Of a DNA stretch of 64,000 nt, positions 10,638 through 22,621 are shown piece by piece. Source of the stretch: Desmodus rotundus. Taxonomy: Eukaryota; Chordata; Mammalia; Chiroptera; Phyllostomidae. Under the pieces are notes generated by a model, which saw nothing but the letters and a program-made list of their open reading frames with translations, did not search any database and was not told where the DNA came from. How positions within the stretch are numbered: the first letter of the stretch is position 1; each line of letters starts with the position of its first letter. The position numbers and the translations under genes were made by a program. The stretch spans positions 52,940,873 through 53,004,872 of the forward strand of contig NC_071399.1 in assembly GCF_022682495.2 (NCBI RefSeq). The letters are read 5' to 3'.

Positions 10638-11260
10638 AGCTGGCAAGAGGGATTAGAAAATGACAAAAGAGCTTAAGTCGAGGGGAGGAGATAGGAATAT
10701 ATTTAAGTGACAGTGAAAGAACTGGATTTGTTTTCTAAAGTATGAATTTGAAAACATTGTTTGAGTGAATTTTATATATGGATTAATTGTTACAGGAAGA
10801 GAAAGTGGATTTTTATATGTTTGTAATTTTAAAGACAGCTTAAAACTTTGGCTATTCTGAAATCTCAGAAATGGGGTTATTTTAAGTAACTAAATTTTTT
10901 GATTAGCTAAAGATTTATTTCTTGAAACATAAATTATTTAGGTGAAACTCTGTAATATTAAACCCTCCTGCCATTCTAAAAAGCATATTTTCATATGTCT
11001 ATTTTACAGTTTATAAAATATTTAAAGTGATATTTAAATGTATGGTAGACAGTATTTTATACTTTCATGGTTTCTTGGGGAATCCTATTGATTATGATGC
11101 ACCTCAGTTATTTAGCCAGTTGTAATGCACTGACACCTTCAAAGCCTGTAGTGTAGGAATGTGGATCCTTTCTATAAGTTGCTTCAGACTATTTATTGAG
11201 GTTGTATCTGATTTTCATTTTTTTCCTCTATTTCGTTTCCTGTCAGTTAATATTCCTTAT
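10638..11260. other. Intron, nothing recognised
   Basis: AT-rich sequence between the solo LTR and the inverted LTR pair. Confidence 0.45.
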
Positions 11261-12383
11261 TGTAACAGGGTGCAGCCAAGGGGGTCCCCAAATAGGGACT
11301 TGTAATGGGGTCCAGAACTCAGGGTGTTCAGGAAATATTAGAGAAAAATATATATATGATGTCCTCACCCCCACCAGTCAGCTGGGGGATGGGACACATG
11401 GAGCTGGGCCATTGAGAGCTGTTTTGTACAGCAACAGCTTTGCAGCTAACCTCTGGCATTGCCATTTAACATATCTATAACCTTTAACTGGTTTCATAGA
11501 TATGTTGAATAGCTGTGACCATGCTTTGAGGCAGGGGGATGGGAGTGACTTCAACCCAGGATGTAACTGGAAAGCAACTCCCCCTGGTAACAGCACCTGC
11601 GTGAGAGCTTGGAGATGCTTGGCTCCACGCCATGGGGCCATGCCTGCTCGGACTTACTATGGCAGCCCAGTAAAGCTGGAAGAATAGAGGAATGCTGGCA
11701 GGTGTAACTGATTGTGGGAGGAGTCAGAAATGGGGCTGCAGAGGAAGATTGGCACGGGATTTAAACCTAGGCACAGCAGCCATACTAGAGTGGACCATGC
11801 TGCTTTGGCGGAGTAGGTTGGGACCACGCAGCTCTGGCAGAGGTTGGGATCACTCAGCTTGGGTGAGAGTTAGGACCATGGAGCTTTGGGGTGCTCCCTT
11901 TTGCCAAGTGGCTTAGGCAGCAGGAGAGACTTTGCCTGGAAGAAAAGGGGAGAAAGGACTCTTGCTGGTGGGCCATGAGAAGGTGCCACATGGCTCTGGA
12001 TGAACTGTAGATTGTGGTGGTAACACAGCGGATGGTGCCGGAACTGAGGGGCTGCCTGAACCACGGACTTCTGCTTCTTTTCCTGAGATATGGTACCCTG
12101 GACTGGGCAAAGGAGGGAAGGAAGGACTGTGTGCATCTGTGGGTATTCTAAAGAACTTCAGTATTTTAATGAAGACATTAAGTGATTACTCTAAATCTGT
12201 ATAACTTTAAAATAAATAATCCCTTTCCTTTTCACCAATCTCTGGCATTGAGAGACGTCTTTCCTCTGGCATCAGGGAAAGTGATCCTAGTAAGTAGGGG
12301 GGAACCCCTGAAGAAAATGGGGGGTTCCTTTTGGTAATAGTATATTGTCCAGTCACTGCCCCCCCCCCATCTGTTCTGTAACA
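11261..12383 (+). mobile_element. Solo LTR A of an inverted pair, + strand
   Basis: A ~1.12-kb LTR begins TGTAACAGG and ends CTGTAACA, with CTTA on both sides (one extra T at the left), fitting the 4-bp TSD of class I (gamma-like) ERVs. AATAAA at about 12211 is the likely poly(A) signal. LTR B is the same family in the opposite direction. No internal retroviral sequence remains. Confidence 0.8.
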
Positions 12384-13955
12384 CTTACTGTTTGCTCATT
12401 TCCTATCATATCCTATCATTTCTTTGCCATCAATCCCACCACACCCAGAATGAAATCCAGCCCCTTTAAAATGGCCTGCAGCACTCTGCAGGGCCTAGTC
12501 TTGTCCACTTCATCTCCTTCCCCTCTTTGCCTTGCTTTCTAGGCTCCAACTATAGTGGCCTCCTTGTTCTCTTAAAAATAGAACAAATACTTTTCAGCCT
12601 CAGAGCCTTTGTACAAGTGTTACAGAACAGACTGGAGGTGGGGGGTGGACAATATACTATTACTGAATGGACCTGCCCTAGTGCTCTGGGGTTCCCTACC
12701 CCCCCGTACTAAGTTCGCTTTGCCTGCCACCAGGGAAGGACATCTTTCAATGCCAGAGATTGGTGAAAAGGAAAGGGATTATTTATTTAAAAAGTGATAC
12801 AGATTTAGAGTAATGACTTAATTTCTTCATTAAAAATACTAAAGTCCTTTAGAATACCCACAAACTCACAGTCCTTCCTTTTCCCCTTTGCTCAGTCTGG
12901 GATACTGTATCTCAGGAAAAGAAGTAGAAGTCTGTGGTTCTGGCACCATCACCTGTGTCACCAATGAGATCTCCAGTTAATCCAAAACCATGTGGCACCT
13001 TCTCTTGGCTCACCAGGAAGAATCCTTTCACCCCTTTTTTTCCAGGCAAAGTCTCTCCTGCTGCCTAAGAGCTGCACAATGCCAACTTTCACCAAAGTCG
13101 TGTGGTCCCAAAAAGCCCCAGCACGGCTACCACATCTTGGTTTAAATCCCTGTGCCAATCTTCCTCTGTAGCCCCATTTCCAACTCCTCCCACAATCAGT
13201 TTCACCTGCCAGCATTCCTCTATTCTTCCAGCTTTACTGGGCTGCCATAGTAAGTCCGGGCAGGCATGGCCCCATGGCATGGAGCCAATCATCTCCAAGC
13301 TCTCATGCAAGTGCTGTAACCAGGGGAAGTTGCTTTCCAGTTACATCCTGGGTTGAAGTGACTCCCATCCCCCTGCCTCAAAGCATGGCCACAGCTATTT
13401 AACACATCTATGAAACCAGTTAAAGGTTATAGATATGTTAAATGACCATTCTTGAGGTTATCTGCAAAATTGGTGCTATGTAGAACAGGTCTCAATGGCC
13501 CTGCTCCATGTGTCCCATCTCCCAGTTCAGACTTGTGGGGGTGAGGACATCCATATATATATATATATTTTTTTTTTTTCTAATTTTTCCTGAACACCCT
13601 GAGTTCTGGATCCCATTACAAATCCGTTTGGGGCCCCCTTTGGCTGTACCTGTTACACAAGGACTTGATATTTCCTCTGCTTGGCATATGTTCTCCTGGC
13701 TCTGTATATTGCTACCTCCTCACCATTCGGATTATAAATTCTCAGAATATTTTAGCTGAAATAATGAGTGATGTGCCCACTCCCTTTCTACATGTACCAT
13801 GCTGTCATATTACACAATATAATCTTTAGAGCATCTATCAATATCTAGATTTATCTTATTATTGTCTGTCTTCCCCACTAGGATGTAACTATCTTGTTTA
13901 TCTCTGGCACCTAAAAGTTGTCTGGAATATAACTGGCACTTACATTTGGTGATAG
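12384..13955 (+). repeat. L2 LINE, split by LTR B
   Basis: 12384-12617 reads like the L2 3' region (AATGAAATCCAGCCC, then GGCCTCCTTGTTCTCTT and CAGAGCCTTTGTAC). 13658-13955 continues it (CTTGATATTTCCTCTGCTTGGCA and on towards the L2 end). The interval includes LTR B. Confidence 0.7.
12618..13657 (-). mobile_element. Solo LTR B of an inverted pair, - strand
   Basis: A ~1.04-kb LTR in reverse orientation runs from TGTTACAGAACAG to ACCTGTTACA, with a perfect 4-bp TSD CAAG at 12614-12617 and 13658-13661. It can be matched to LTR A along nearly its whole length as a reverse complement, for example around 13330-13440 against 11470-11580. It interrupts an L2, whose two halves rejoin across it. Confidence 0.82.
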
Positions 13956-14983
13956 ATTTCTCCTTTGCACAATCAACCTTGTTAAAATTTTAAATAAAGT
14001 AATAGAAAACAGACTGTAGAGGACCAGGGGACTTTCCAATGGAAAAGATATCTGTCTTTTTGAAATCTATTTTGAGTCACCAAAACGAATAATTCCCATC
14101 TGAATTCTCAATAGATGAGCTTGCCATTTGATTACCACTAGTCATATGTTTGTTTGACTAAAAGGTCTTTATATTTATCTTATTTAGAAGTTTTAAATTT
14201 ATTTAAAATTGTAAACTATTGAATTTGATATCTGGGGTTAAGGGAGAGTCAGTATCTTCATTTATTATCAGATGATGCCTCTAAACCTAGGTGGGCCAGT
14301 GTAGAAGTGGGTACTGGGAGAAAGAGTGTGGGATTTTCATTGTGGTTGACATTGTATGCACATTATGAGTGATGTCCAAGTAATTATTTAATTGACATTT
14401 CAACCGGAAACTTTGGCAAAACTCGCAAATCCAAGTTGGGGGTCATAGCCATTGACCTCTGCTTATTTTCTTGTAGGATTAAGGATGATTGATGATGAAG
14501 TGGGAAGTTAAACTCAACTGTTACTCTTGTAGTTCAGAGTTAGGTTAATTCTGTCATGGGGAATTTATATTTTCTTTAAAAATAATTATTTTTTCTGATT
14601 AATAAAGTCATAAATTCCCATTTTTAGATGTATGTGTGTATATAGACACACAAATAGTACGGTATTTATTAATTAACAAATATTCCTTGAAATCACTGCT
14701 ATATGTCAGGCACTAAGTGCAGTGAACAAAAGTGACAAATACTTGTCATCATAGAGCCCATGTTTTAGTGGGAAAAACAAAAGAAACAGAGTAAAGAATG
14801 ATAGTACAATAGAGTAAATGGTAAATAGCACAGGGAAGAATGTAAAAATTACTACTTGTAATTTCCCCTTTACAACCAACAATGCAAATATTTTCTGCAT
14901 TTCTTTTTATTATGTCTATTTGCATATTTATTTAATCATGTGTAATTTTTAAGAAAGTGGTGTATTCTATGTATATAAAGTTT
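13956..14983. other. Intron, nothing clear
   Basis: AT-rich intron sequence. 14580-14983 may be part of the old antisense L1 that resumes after the mariner and SINE, but it is too diverged to claim. Confidence 0.4.
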
Positions 14984-14985
14984 TA

Positions 14986-15639
14986 TGAGGTCTGTCTAGA
15001 AAAAGTCCAGCCATTGTTAATATGAGAAGAGTTTGCACAACATTGCTGTAACCTGACAGCCAAGAAGAGTGGACTGGAATGTGGATGTGTGAACAATGAC
15101 AACTTCACTGTATGTACTAGTCAGTGGGGGCGGTAGACACTGTTGAGTGAGCATGTGTACTGTGTGGATACTTGCATTCAAAATAAGCCAGTAGAGCAAT
15201 GAATCTGCATCACATTTTGCATTAAGCTTGCACATTCCTCCATGGAAACTGTTTGGATGATTCAGAAGGCCTCAGCTATGGGCAACTGGTGATTGGCAGC
15301 TTGCTCAGGAATCACGTCTCCTGTGGAGTTTTTTGGTGTAACATCAAATCACCCAGGTGACCCAGCCCTCCTATAGCCCAGATTTGGTGCCTTGTGACTT
15401 CTGGCTTTTCCCAAAACTAAAATCACCTTTGAAAGAGAAGAGATTTCAGACTGTTGATGAGATTCAGGAAAATACAGTGGGGCAGCTGATGGTAACTGGG
15501 AGAACCGTGTGAGCTCCTAAGGTGCCTCCTTTGAAGGGGACTGAGGCTTCATTGTCCTGTGTACTATGATTCTTGTATCTTGTAACTTCTTCAATAAAGG
15601 TCTCTATTTTTCATTTTACATGTCTGGACAGACCCTGTT
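14986..15639 (+). mobile_element. Internally deleted mariner transposon, copy 1
   Basis: A Tc1/mariner element with terminal inverted repeats (GGTCTGTCTAGA near the left end, TCTGGACAGACC near the right) and TA duplications at 14984-14985 and 15640-15641. Remnants of transposase remain: an N-terminal KFCIKLxxSSMETVWMIQ-like piece, then the C-terminal PDLVPCDFWLFPKLKSPL with the third catalytic Asp. The middle, with the first catalytic Asp, is missing, so it cannot move itself. At 654 bp it is about half the usual mariner length. Confidence 0.85.
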
Positions 15640-15724
15640 TATAGTGTGCTTTTAAAAAAACCTGATATTTTATCAGGAGCATCTTCCTGTACCATTAGAT
15701 ATTCTTCAAAAATATGATTTTTAG

Positions 15725-15917
15725 ACCTGAGTGGTGTGGCTCAGCAGGTTGGGCATTGTCCTCGCAAACTGAAAAGTCACCAGTTCGATTCCCAGTCAGG
15801 GCACATGCCTGGGTTGTGAGCCTTGGGGGGTGAGCAAAGAGGCAACCAATCAATTTTTTTCTTGCATATTGATTTTTTTCTTTCTCTCTTCTCTCTAAAT
15901 AAATAAAATTTAAAGAG
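15725..15917 (+). mobile_element. VES-type tRNA-derived SINE 1
   Basis: The tRNA-like head has box A-like TGGCTCAGCAGG and box B-like AGTTCGATTCCC, followed by GTCAGGGCACATGCC, a pyrimidine stretch and a TAAATAAATAAAA tail. A perfect 11-bp TSD, ATGATTTTTAG, lies at 15714-15724 and 15918-15928. Confidence 0.93.
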
Positions 15918-15928
15918 ATGATTTTTAG

Positions 15929-16310
15929 TATCCAAATAGTATTTTATCAAATACATGTGACATTGTTTATTTAACATTACCATTTTATCCACATTCCCAT
16001 GTTGTTGGTTATTTGGGTTCTTTCTAAATTTTCACTGTTACAAATAGAACTTTGTTGAATATCATAGTAACCTCTATTTTGTTATTATCTCTGATTACTT
16101 TTTTGATTTGAATGCTAGAAGTATAATTACTAATCGAAGAGTCTGGACATTTTCAAAAGTCATAATATGTATTTATTGCCAAATTGCTTTCCAGAAAGGT
16201 TTTGCAGTTCATACTGTTATCAGAACAATATGAGTGATTGCCTCGACTTTGTCATATTGATAGGCTTTCATTTGCATTAAAAACTACTAACCAGGCTGAA
16301 TCTTCTGTAT
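15929..16310 (-). mobile_element. Old antisense L1 fragment
   Basis: Phrases such as GCCAAATTGCTTTCCAGAAAGG and TTTTCACTGTTACAAATA are characteristic of antisense old L1 3'UTR/ORF2 tail. It is probably the host sequence into which the mariner and SINE inserted. Confidence 0.5.
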
Positions 16311-17690
16311 GTTTATTATTTGTTATTGCTTTTGTAAGATATTGATTAATTGAGTGGATAACAAAAAGGAGAGAGGTACTGATGGAATAAATTACGGTCT
16401 GTCAGGAAAATGTTGAAAATTTACACTATGCTTGTCTATGTGAATATTTGCCATAACTTATCCACTTACTGCTGTGAAGGTAATTTAAATATTTTTATGC
16501 AATTACTTTGGTAAACAGATGATATACACTATTTTTTAAAAAAGTAGAATTGGTTAAAGACAGAAATAGGAAAATATATATTATGGGAGAAGTAAAGAGA
16601 CTAAATAAGACATTTTGCCTACTACATTGATTTCAATTTGCCTGAGCAGATTAAAAAAACCTGAAAAAGCCTAAATCATCAATATTCCAACCCCTTAAAA
16701 ATCTATTACTGTCTTCATTTTTTTCTTCATGCCATTCTAATCATTAATTCTGTTTATTGCTATGTGACTCTAAAGAGAAGAGGACTTTAAGTCAATATAC
16801 AATTGCTTGGATTACTCAAATATAAGCCAAAACAAAGTAGTTAAGCTACAGATAACTTACATGTAGGTTTTATGTTTGACTGAGAGGAGACGCAGTTTAC
16901 CCCGAAGCTAATTTCAGGAGTAGAGAGCCAGGATAGGGAAGTTCAGATGATTTTCTTTAACTTTTTTAGCCAGGACCTCTTTTCATATTTGCATCTTGTT
17001 AATTTGTTTGACATGATACTGTGAAGTTCCATGATGTACAATATATATATTTAATATTAAGTATAAACATGTAGTTTGAACAGTAATATAATATTACAGT
17101 GTATTCTGTCTTGGATTATTCTTGACTCTTACTAATAGAAAAAATAATATTAACTTTTTTAATGCACTGCTTAAGTATTATAGGTCAGCAAAAGCAACTC
17201 TTAATAAATTGAATAATAGCGCTATTGATCAGAAAAGACTTTTATCTAAATTCTTTTTATTTATTTTAGCAAGTAAGGAAAAACATTTATTTATAAACTT
17301 TATCTCACTTATGGATTGTGAAGCTACTTTCCACATGTAACCACTGTGAAAATTACAAAGTTGTGTTTTAGAGGTTCATTCATAAATTAAGTCTTGGAAT
17401 TTGGAAAATATCTCCAATAGAAACAGAGATGTTGAGAGTGGTTGAATTCTGGTACTTGCACCAGATTCTTTGCAAACACAATATTACAGTGTGTTCTCAT
17501 CATCGGGGCAGTTGGGGAAAGTCTGTGTTTGGCTTCTGTGTTAGGAATAATTCAAACCTTGGCTCCTTACAATGTTGCCATTTTGTGCAGGCCAACTCTT
17601 ATCTACTCAGATAATGTTAACTGTTTGATAGATTTGTATAATTCATTAAAAAATTGAGAAAGATGAAAATAACTTTTATTGAGGAGACCT
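16311..17690. other. Intron, nothing recognised
   Basis: AT-rich sequence. The short open frames here have no recognisable domain. A TA-rich stretch lies at 17039-17060. Confidence 0.45.
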
Positions 17691-17694
17691 CTGT

Positions 17695-18120
17695 TGTGCT
17701 AGGTGTATTTAATTCTCAAAACATCCTTAGGAAGGAGATGACTTCCTCGATGTATAGGTGAAGTAACTGAGCCTTTGAGGGCCTTGGCCCTCCTACTGAT
17801 GAACAGAGGTGGGATTAGAGCCAGGATCTGTCCAATTTCAGAGTTTAGGTTTTTTTCTACCATATTATGCCACTTCCCTGAAAAAGCGATGATGATGATG
17901 GCGATGATGGTGACAATGACAGTATTCATCATAATGTCAACCTTTTCTTAAGGACTTAGCATGTGCCACAGGTTATCTCATTTAATCTTTAGCATAATTA
18001 ATGAGATATGCACCCCAAGTAGTATAGCTTTAGAAAGAAATGGAGCTCAGAGAGGTAAAGTGACTAACCCACCGCCAATAGCAGGTAAGTGCCAGAGCAG
18101 CCAGAAGTGAATCTGATAAT
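17695..18120 (+). repeat. Two adjacent MIR SINEs
   Basis: 17695-17880 and 17935-18120 each show the MIR core order: a cluster like CTCATTTAATC, then an AGGAAGGAGAT- or GGAGCTCAGAGAGG-type block, then a GGTAAGTGCCAGAGC- or GGGATTAGAGCCAGG-type block. A GATGATGATG microsatellite separates them. Confidence 0.65.
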
Positions 18121-18399
18121 ATTCTGGTATTTTGTTTTCTTTTTTATATATACTTGTTTCATTCATAATTTGTCATGTTTTAGGATACCAAAAGTGATTC
18201 TAATGGTTGCTATTTAACAAAAAAAATTATAACCTCATCTTAAATCCACTGATTCATTTCATTCAATGGTAGGGGACAGGTGTATAAGGGGACAAAATGG
18301 TAATGGAAAAAATACAATAATGATCAAATTTAAAAAAATTGAAAGCATTTTGATGCAGGGGGAAATAGGAACATAAAAACAAACACGCACACTACCGCA

Positions 18400-19675
18400 C
18401 AGTTTTCATGAAGGTCTATTTTATTATTGGTGGGTAGTGCATTTACTTAACAGTCAAATACATTTGCACTGGTGACTAGATAGACAAGCAATTCGCCTGG
18501 AAACCAGCTAACAAGTAACTGTCTAAATATTTAAAACACAGCCCTTGTTTAGCTCATCCTTTGTTTTGATCACCTTCCTGGAGGGAAAACAGCCTGCTGG
18601 TCACACTGGAAATGTATTAAGGCCAGACCTCCCGATATCCATTCCCAGTGGTTTCTTTCAGCTGGATTAAGTCTCCACCTCCAGGGCAAGCTGAAGTTTG
18701 TGACCTCGAGCATTAATGCTCTTCTAATCTACCAGAGTTGACAGTGTAATCTTTATACCAGGCCTCAGAGTCCTTGTGTAGCCCACTCAGATTTAACTAG
18801 AGCTGTTGACTCTTGCAGAAATGGAAGCAGTGGGATCCAACTGATACTTAGTGCCAAAGTGAGTGCAGTTGGTACTTGGTGTCTAAGCAGGTTTACTGAA
18901 GTGTCAAGATCTTCACATACGTTCTGATGAATCAAGCCTCCACATTCTGTCCCATCATTGACATTAGCGTGTAGCTGGATGCCCTGAGTCCTGTAGCCCA
19001 CTGCAAAGTTGTCCCTTGTCAGCTTTGATTTTGGCACTGTTAAAGGTCATCTGCTATCCAGCAAGCAAGCCCTAGTAACCAAAGGCAGCTGAACCATGGA
19101 TGGCAGGTCCAGCAAAATCAAAGTTAACATCTTAGCCGAGGTTTATTCATTCCCTTTTGTAAGAACACTTGATTTTACCACTTTTTGTGTGTGTGTGTTT
19201 GGCAAAAATATGGTATCAAATGTCATTTTCAAACCTTGACAAATCTGGTCTTCAGTTGTGATTTCTGTTCCTAGAGTGGGCATACTCACACCATTTATAT
19301 TTGATATCCAAGTTCCCAGTAATTTTACCAGTGTCAGTATTAAATGAACCAGATGTTGAGAGTTCCACGCCACTGCATGCCTTTATTTTCATGTCCAGTT
19401 TCACCAATCCAAAACCAAATCCTTTGTTGAACATATGTCTGACAGCTTTGCCAAGCTCAGCATATGATGGAGAGATATGCATTGGCCACACACAGCTCTG
19501 TCTGTAGGTTGCCAAGGCGAGGCCACTGGAATAGGTGATCTAGTGGTCTCCTGAGGGTGCTGGCCACTAGCTTGCTGGCTGGATCTGGTCAGCTGTGGCT
19601 GCCACAACTGGAAGGCGAAAAGAAGGAGACACCATTCTACCCTCCATAACCCTGTCCTCCCCGCTCCAGCCATAT
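18400..19675 (-). pseudogene. VDAC2 processed pseudogene
   Basis: An intronless, decayed copy of voltage-dependent anion channel 2, a mitochondrial outer-membrane beta-barrel protein. Read on the minus strand, the coding remnant runs from 19515 to a stop at 18667-18669. Recognisable stretches are [47 protein letters not shown] and [10 protein letters not shown]. The start codon has become TTG, there are several frameshifts, and about ten codons after KYKWCEY are missing. Sequence upstream of 19515 looks like the VDAC2 5'UTR and that below 18667 like its 3'UTR, with AATAAA near 18420. No poly(A) tail or TSD survives, which suggests an old insertion. It cannot encode a channel. Confidence 0.9.
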
Positions 19676-20564
19676 TCTTATTTTCAAATAAAGAACTTGA
19701 AATGTAATATTTTAAGGGTTTCTTTATTTTGCTTTTTGCTTCTTCAGTGCTGTTATACTGTAGCCATTTTGAGTAATTTATTTTGAGTAATTTATTCTAA
19801 GCTCTTTGGAATTTATTTTAATTAAATCATGGCTGTATTAATAATAATTTATATTTTAATAGGTTGGACGGGTTTTAATTTTTTCCAGTACTGCTCTTAT
19901 TCATAAATAGTGATAGTGCACAGTACCCCTTGAGGGTACTCTCATTTAGGAAATGAGGACACAGGCCTCTAGGTCGATTGTCTGCCTCAGGTCTTCAATC
20001 AAATTAGAAGGAAATCTAGAACAGGGACTTGGACAGTTTTAATTTTAGGTCATGCAGCTGCTTTTATCTTGAGATCCTTTGTGTCCACATGTTGGGTTGT
20101 TAGAGCTGTTATGTAAGATGATTTTTCCAGAAAGAGCTTGCCCTATTTTTTTGATTTTTATTTGAGAAAATTAGGTCTCTGGCAGTCCTGTAGCTTGAAG
20201 GGCAGGAAAGAATCCTTACAGTTGATCTAATCTCCACTTTGAGAAATGATCACAAGTATTCTTTCCACCTAAAATATCTATGTACTGTTTCTTTTTTTAA
20301 AGATTTCACTAGAAAAATTTGCTGTGTTTATAATGTTGGCAGCATTTAACATTAGAATAAACTTGAATTCATTTTGATAGTGACTCTTGTTTAAAACCTT
20401 ACAGTCTCCAAATGTTCTCACCTGAGATCCTCTCAAGAAACTTGTGGGATAGATAGGACAGACATGTTCATTTTGCTTCTGTAGTTAAGGACTCTGTTTC
20501 CTTGTTTAATTGTTACTGATTCAAAGATAGCTCAAAGTTTTCTATTTCATTGGGTGTTATCTGC
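19676..20564. other. Intron, nothing recognised
   Basis: Sequence between the VDAC2 pseudogene and a MIR-like repeat. No gene is seen. Confidence 0.45.
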
Positions 20565-20735
20565 AATGTTATAGCTGGGAGGAACTTTAGAGATTATTTC
20601 TTCCATTCTCTTCATTTTACAAACAGGGGAAACAGGCCTAAAGAGAGAAAAATCAATTGCCTAAGATCATACAGGCAGATTAAGCAGAATTAAGATCTGG
20701 AGCCCAGCTTTCCTAGTTTCTGGTCCCTATAGTAA
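20565..20735 (+). repeat. MIR-like SINE before exon c
   Basis: The order GGGAGGAACTTTAGAGAT, CATTTTACAAACAGGGGAAAC, AGATCATACAGGCAG fits an ancient MIR-type core. It ends about 90 bp before exon c. Confidence 0.55.
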
Positions 20736-20826
20736 GAACCACAAGTATATTTTGCATTACAAGTAAAATTAGGCCATGCTCTGCTAGCTTCTATATTCTC
20801 ATACTACTTTTGTTTCTTGGAAACAG

Positions 20827-20994
20827 TGTGCGGTTCGTGCAGCTACAGAAGGCAGAACTCTTGTTTTGGAAGGCTTGGAAAAGGCGGAGAGGAATGTTTT
20901 GCCTGTTTTGAACAACTTGCTGGAAAATAGAGAGATGCAGCTTGAAGATGGACGCTTCCTAATGTCTGCAGAGCGCTATGACAAACTTCTCCAA
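20827..20994 (+). CDS. VWA8: VWA8 exon c (Walker B-like segment, module 1)
   Basis: A 168-bp, phase 0-0 exon encoding 56 residues beginning CAVRAATEGRTLVLEGLEKA and ending SAERYDKLLQ. The run TLVLEGLEKAERNVLPVLNN is the Walker B-like strand and following helix of the first AAA+ module; the acidic pair normally needed for hydrolysis is weak, in line with the degenerate P-loop two exons earlier. LEDGRFLM resembles the pore or substrate-facing segment of MoxR/dynein-type AAA+ modules. Splice sites are AACAG|TGT and CAA|gtaaga. Confidence 0.94.
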
Positions 20995-21509
20995 GTAAGA
21001 AAAGAAAAACTCAGCTGCTTTGTCTTAGCTCCTGAGCTGTGGGCAGTGCCATTTGTTGGATAAACATGGTTGTATCAGAATGAGGACACATGTTTAGTTT
21101 GCCCATATCTGTAGCAAGTTGCTGAAGTCATCATGAATTTGCAGTTTTACAAGGCTCTTCTAGTATTTGCAGACTCATATTAGACAACCTCTAAAATTTT
21201 TACTTTATCTTGCCAATCTAATAGCTTTGTCTTTCTCTCTTCCTTCCTTTCTTTCTTTTTCTCCTTTTAATTCTTCTTCCCTTTCCACTTTTCTGTTTTT
21301 CTTTTTTCATCTCTCAATAAATATCTACTAAAAGCCTAATGGCTTCTAGTCAGTGGTGGGACTACAAAGCTGAAAAAAGTTCAATTCTTGGCCTTAGAAA
21401 GTACAAAGTCCAGTAAATATTGTAGAAATGAATAAGATATTTAAAAGATACCCTGACGTTTCAAGCTACCAGCATCTGATGCCTGAGTTGTTCTAAGAGC
21501 CTCCTAACT
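20995..21509. other. Intron with pyrimidine-rich tract
   Basis: A T/C-rich run with TTCC and CTTT units lies at about 21225-21310. Nothing else is recognised. Confidence 0.45.
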
Positions 21510-21621
21510 GAGCTAATACAAGCCCAGAACAACCTAGGCAGTAAATAATAGATGTTGACACCAGAGGGTCTGTTTGAACTGATGCGTCATGACTGGCATG
21601 ACTAGGAGCATCTCTTTTTAA
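21510..21621 (+). repeat. 112-bp direct duplication, unit 1
   Basis: It starts GAGCTAATACAAGCCC and ends CATCTCTTTTTAA. By eye it matches 22622-22733 at 107 of 112 positions with no gaps. It belongs to no repeat family that I recognise. Confidence 0.9.
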
Positions 21622-22275
21622 CTGGACCCCCTGCTTCCATCCTTCCTGCCCCCTAGCAGTCAGTGATCTCTTTAAAACACACGACAGATCGGGTCATTCC
21701 CTTGTTCTGACCCTCTCACAAGTTCCCAAAATCCCGTTCTTCTCAGAATAAAGTAAAAAGTCCACTGAACACAGGGTCTCTGTTCCACTACTGCCTCTTG
21801 GGCCTTATCTCCTTCTAGCTCCCTCCTTTCTTACTCGGCTCCAGCTGCTAGAATTCCCTTTACTTTAAACATGCCGGATGGGCAGGTTCCTACCTCATCA
21901 CAGGTGCTTTGCATAGGCACTTAACTCTTCTGGAGTGGTTTTCTCCCAGACATGTGCCCAGCTCACTTCTGTACCTCCTTCAAGTCTTTGGTCAAATATT
22001 TTATTATCAACAAAGCCTGCCCTCACCCTCCTATTTAAAATTGTAATGTGCCCTCTGCCCCCACATTCCCTTACCCTGCTCTTTTTTTTTCCACACCACC
22101 TTCTAACATACTACATGATTTACTTATTATGTTTTTAGTTCATTCTTTGCTTCCCCTTATTAGATTCTAACTTTCCCTAAGGGAGGGATTTTTGTCACTG
22201 ATGTTATCTCAAGCTCTTAGAGCAATGCCTGGCACTTGGTAGGTGCTCAATAACTATTTGTTGGATGAATGAATA
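21622..22275 (+). repeat. L2 LINE 3' end
   Basis: It shows the typical order of the L2 3' region and ends GCAATGCCTGGCACTTGGTA, then GGTGCTCAATAACTATTTGT and GGATGAATGAATAA. Confidence 0.85.
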
Positions 22276-22621
22276 ACTGTAATAAAATCATTAAATACTG
22301 TGATACAAGTGCATATAAAGAGGGCAATGACAAGGGAATGTGGGCTCTTCAAAGGCCTTGGAGAAGGGTCTTTGTGTAATGTCACAAAAGGACAGAAGAC
22401 GGCCCTGTTTATTCAGCTCCAGCTGCACCACACTGGAGTTCTCTGGCTAACTAGGTTTCCAGGGACTGTTGGCTCTGCCTCTGTGTTCTAGGATTTAGAG
22501 CCTTTCTCACACCTGTGCTGTAGAGTTAGGTTAATCTTCCTGCCCCAAGTTGGTTACAGATTTCTTGAGAGCAGGACTTAAGCTTCTTGCTCTTAAGCTT
22601 CTTCTTGATCCTGCTCCCAGG

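Noticed and set aside
11196..11916. Open frames of 60-94 codons in and near the LTRs
   Set aside because: No recognisable domain, and the frames are not shared between the two LTR arms.
15725..15800. tRNA-like sequence with A and B boxes
   Set aside because: It is the head of a VES SINE with TSD and A-rich tail, not a tRNA gene; no complete cloverleaf with a usable anticodon arm was found.
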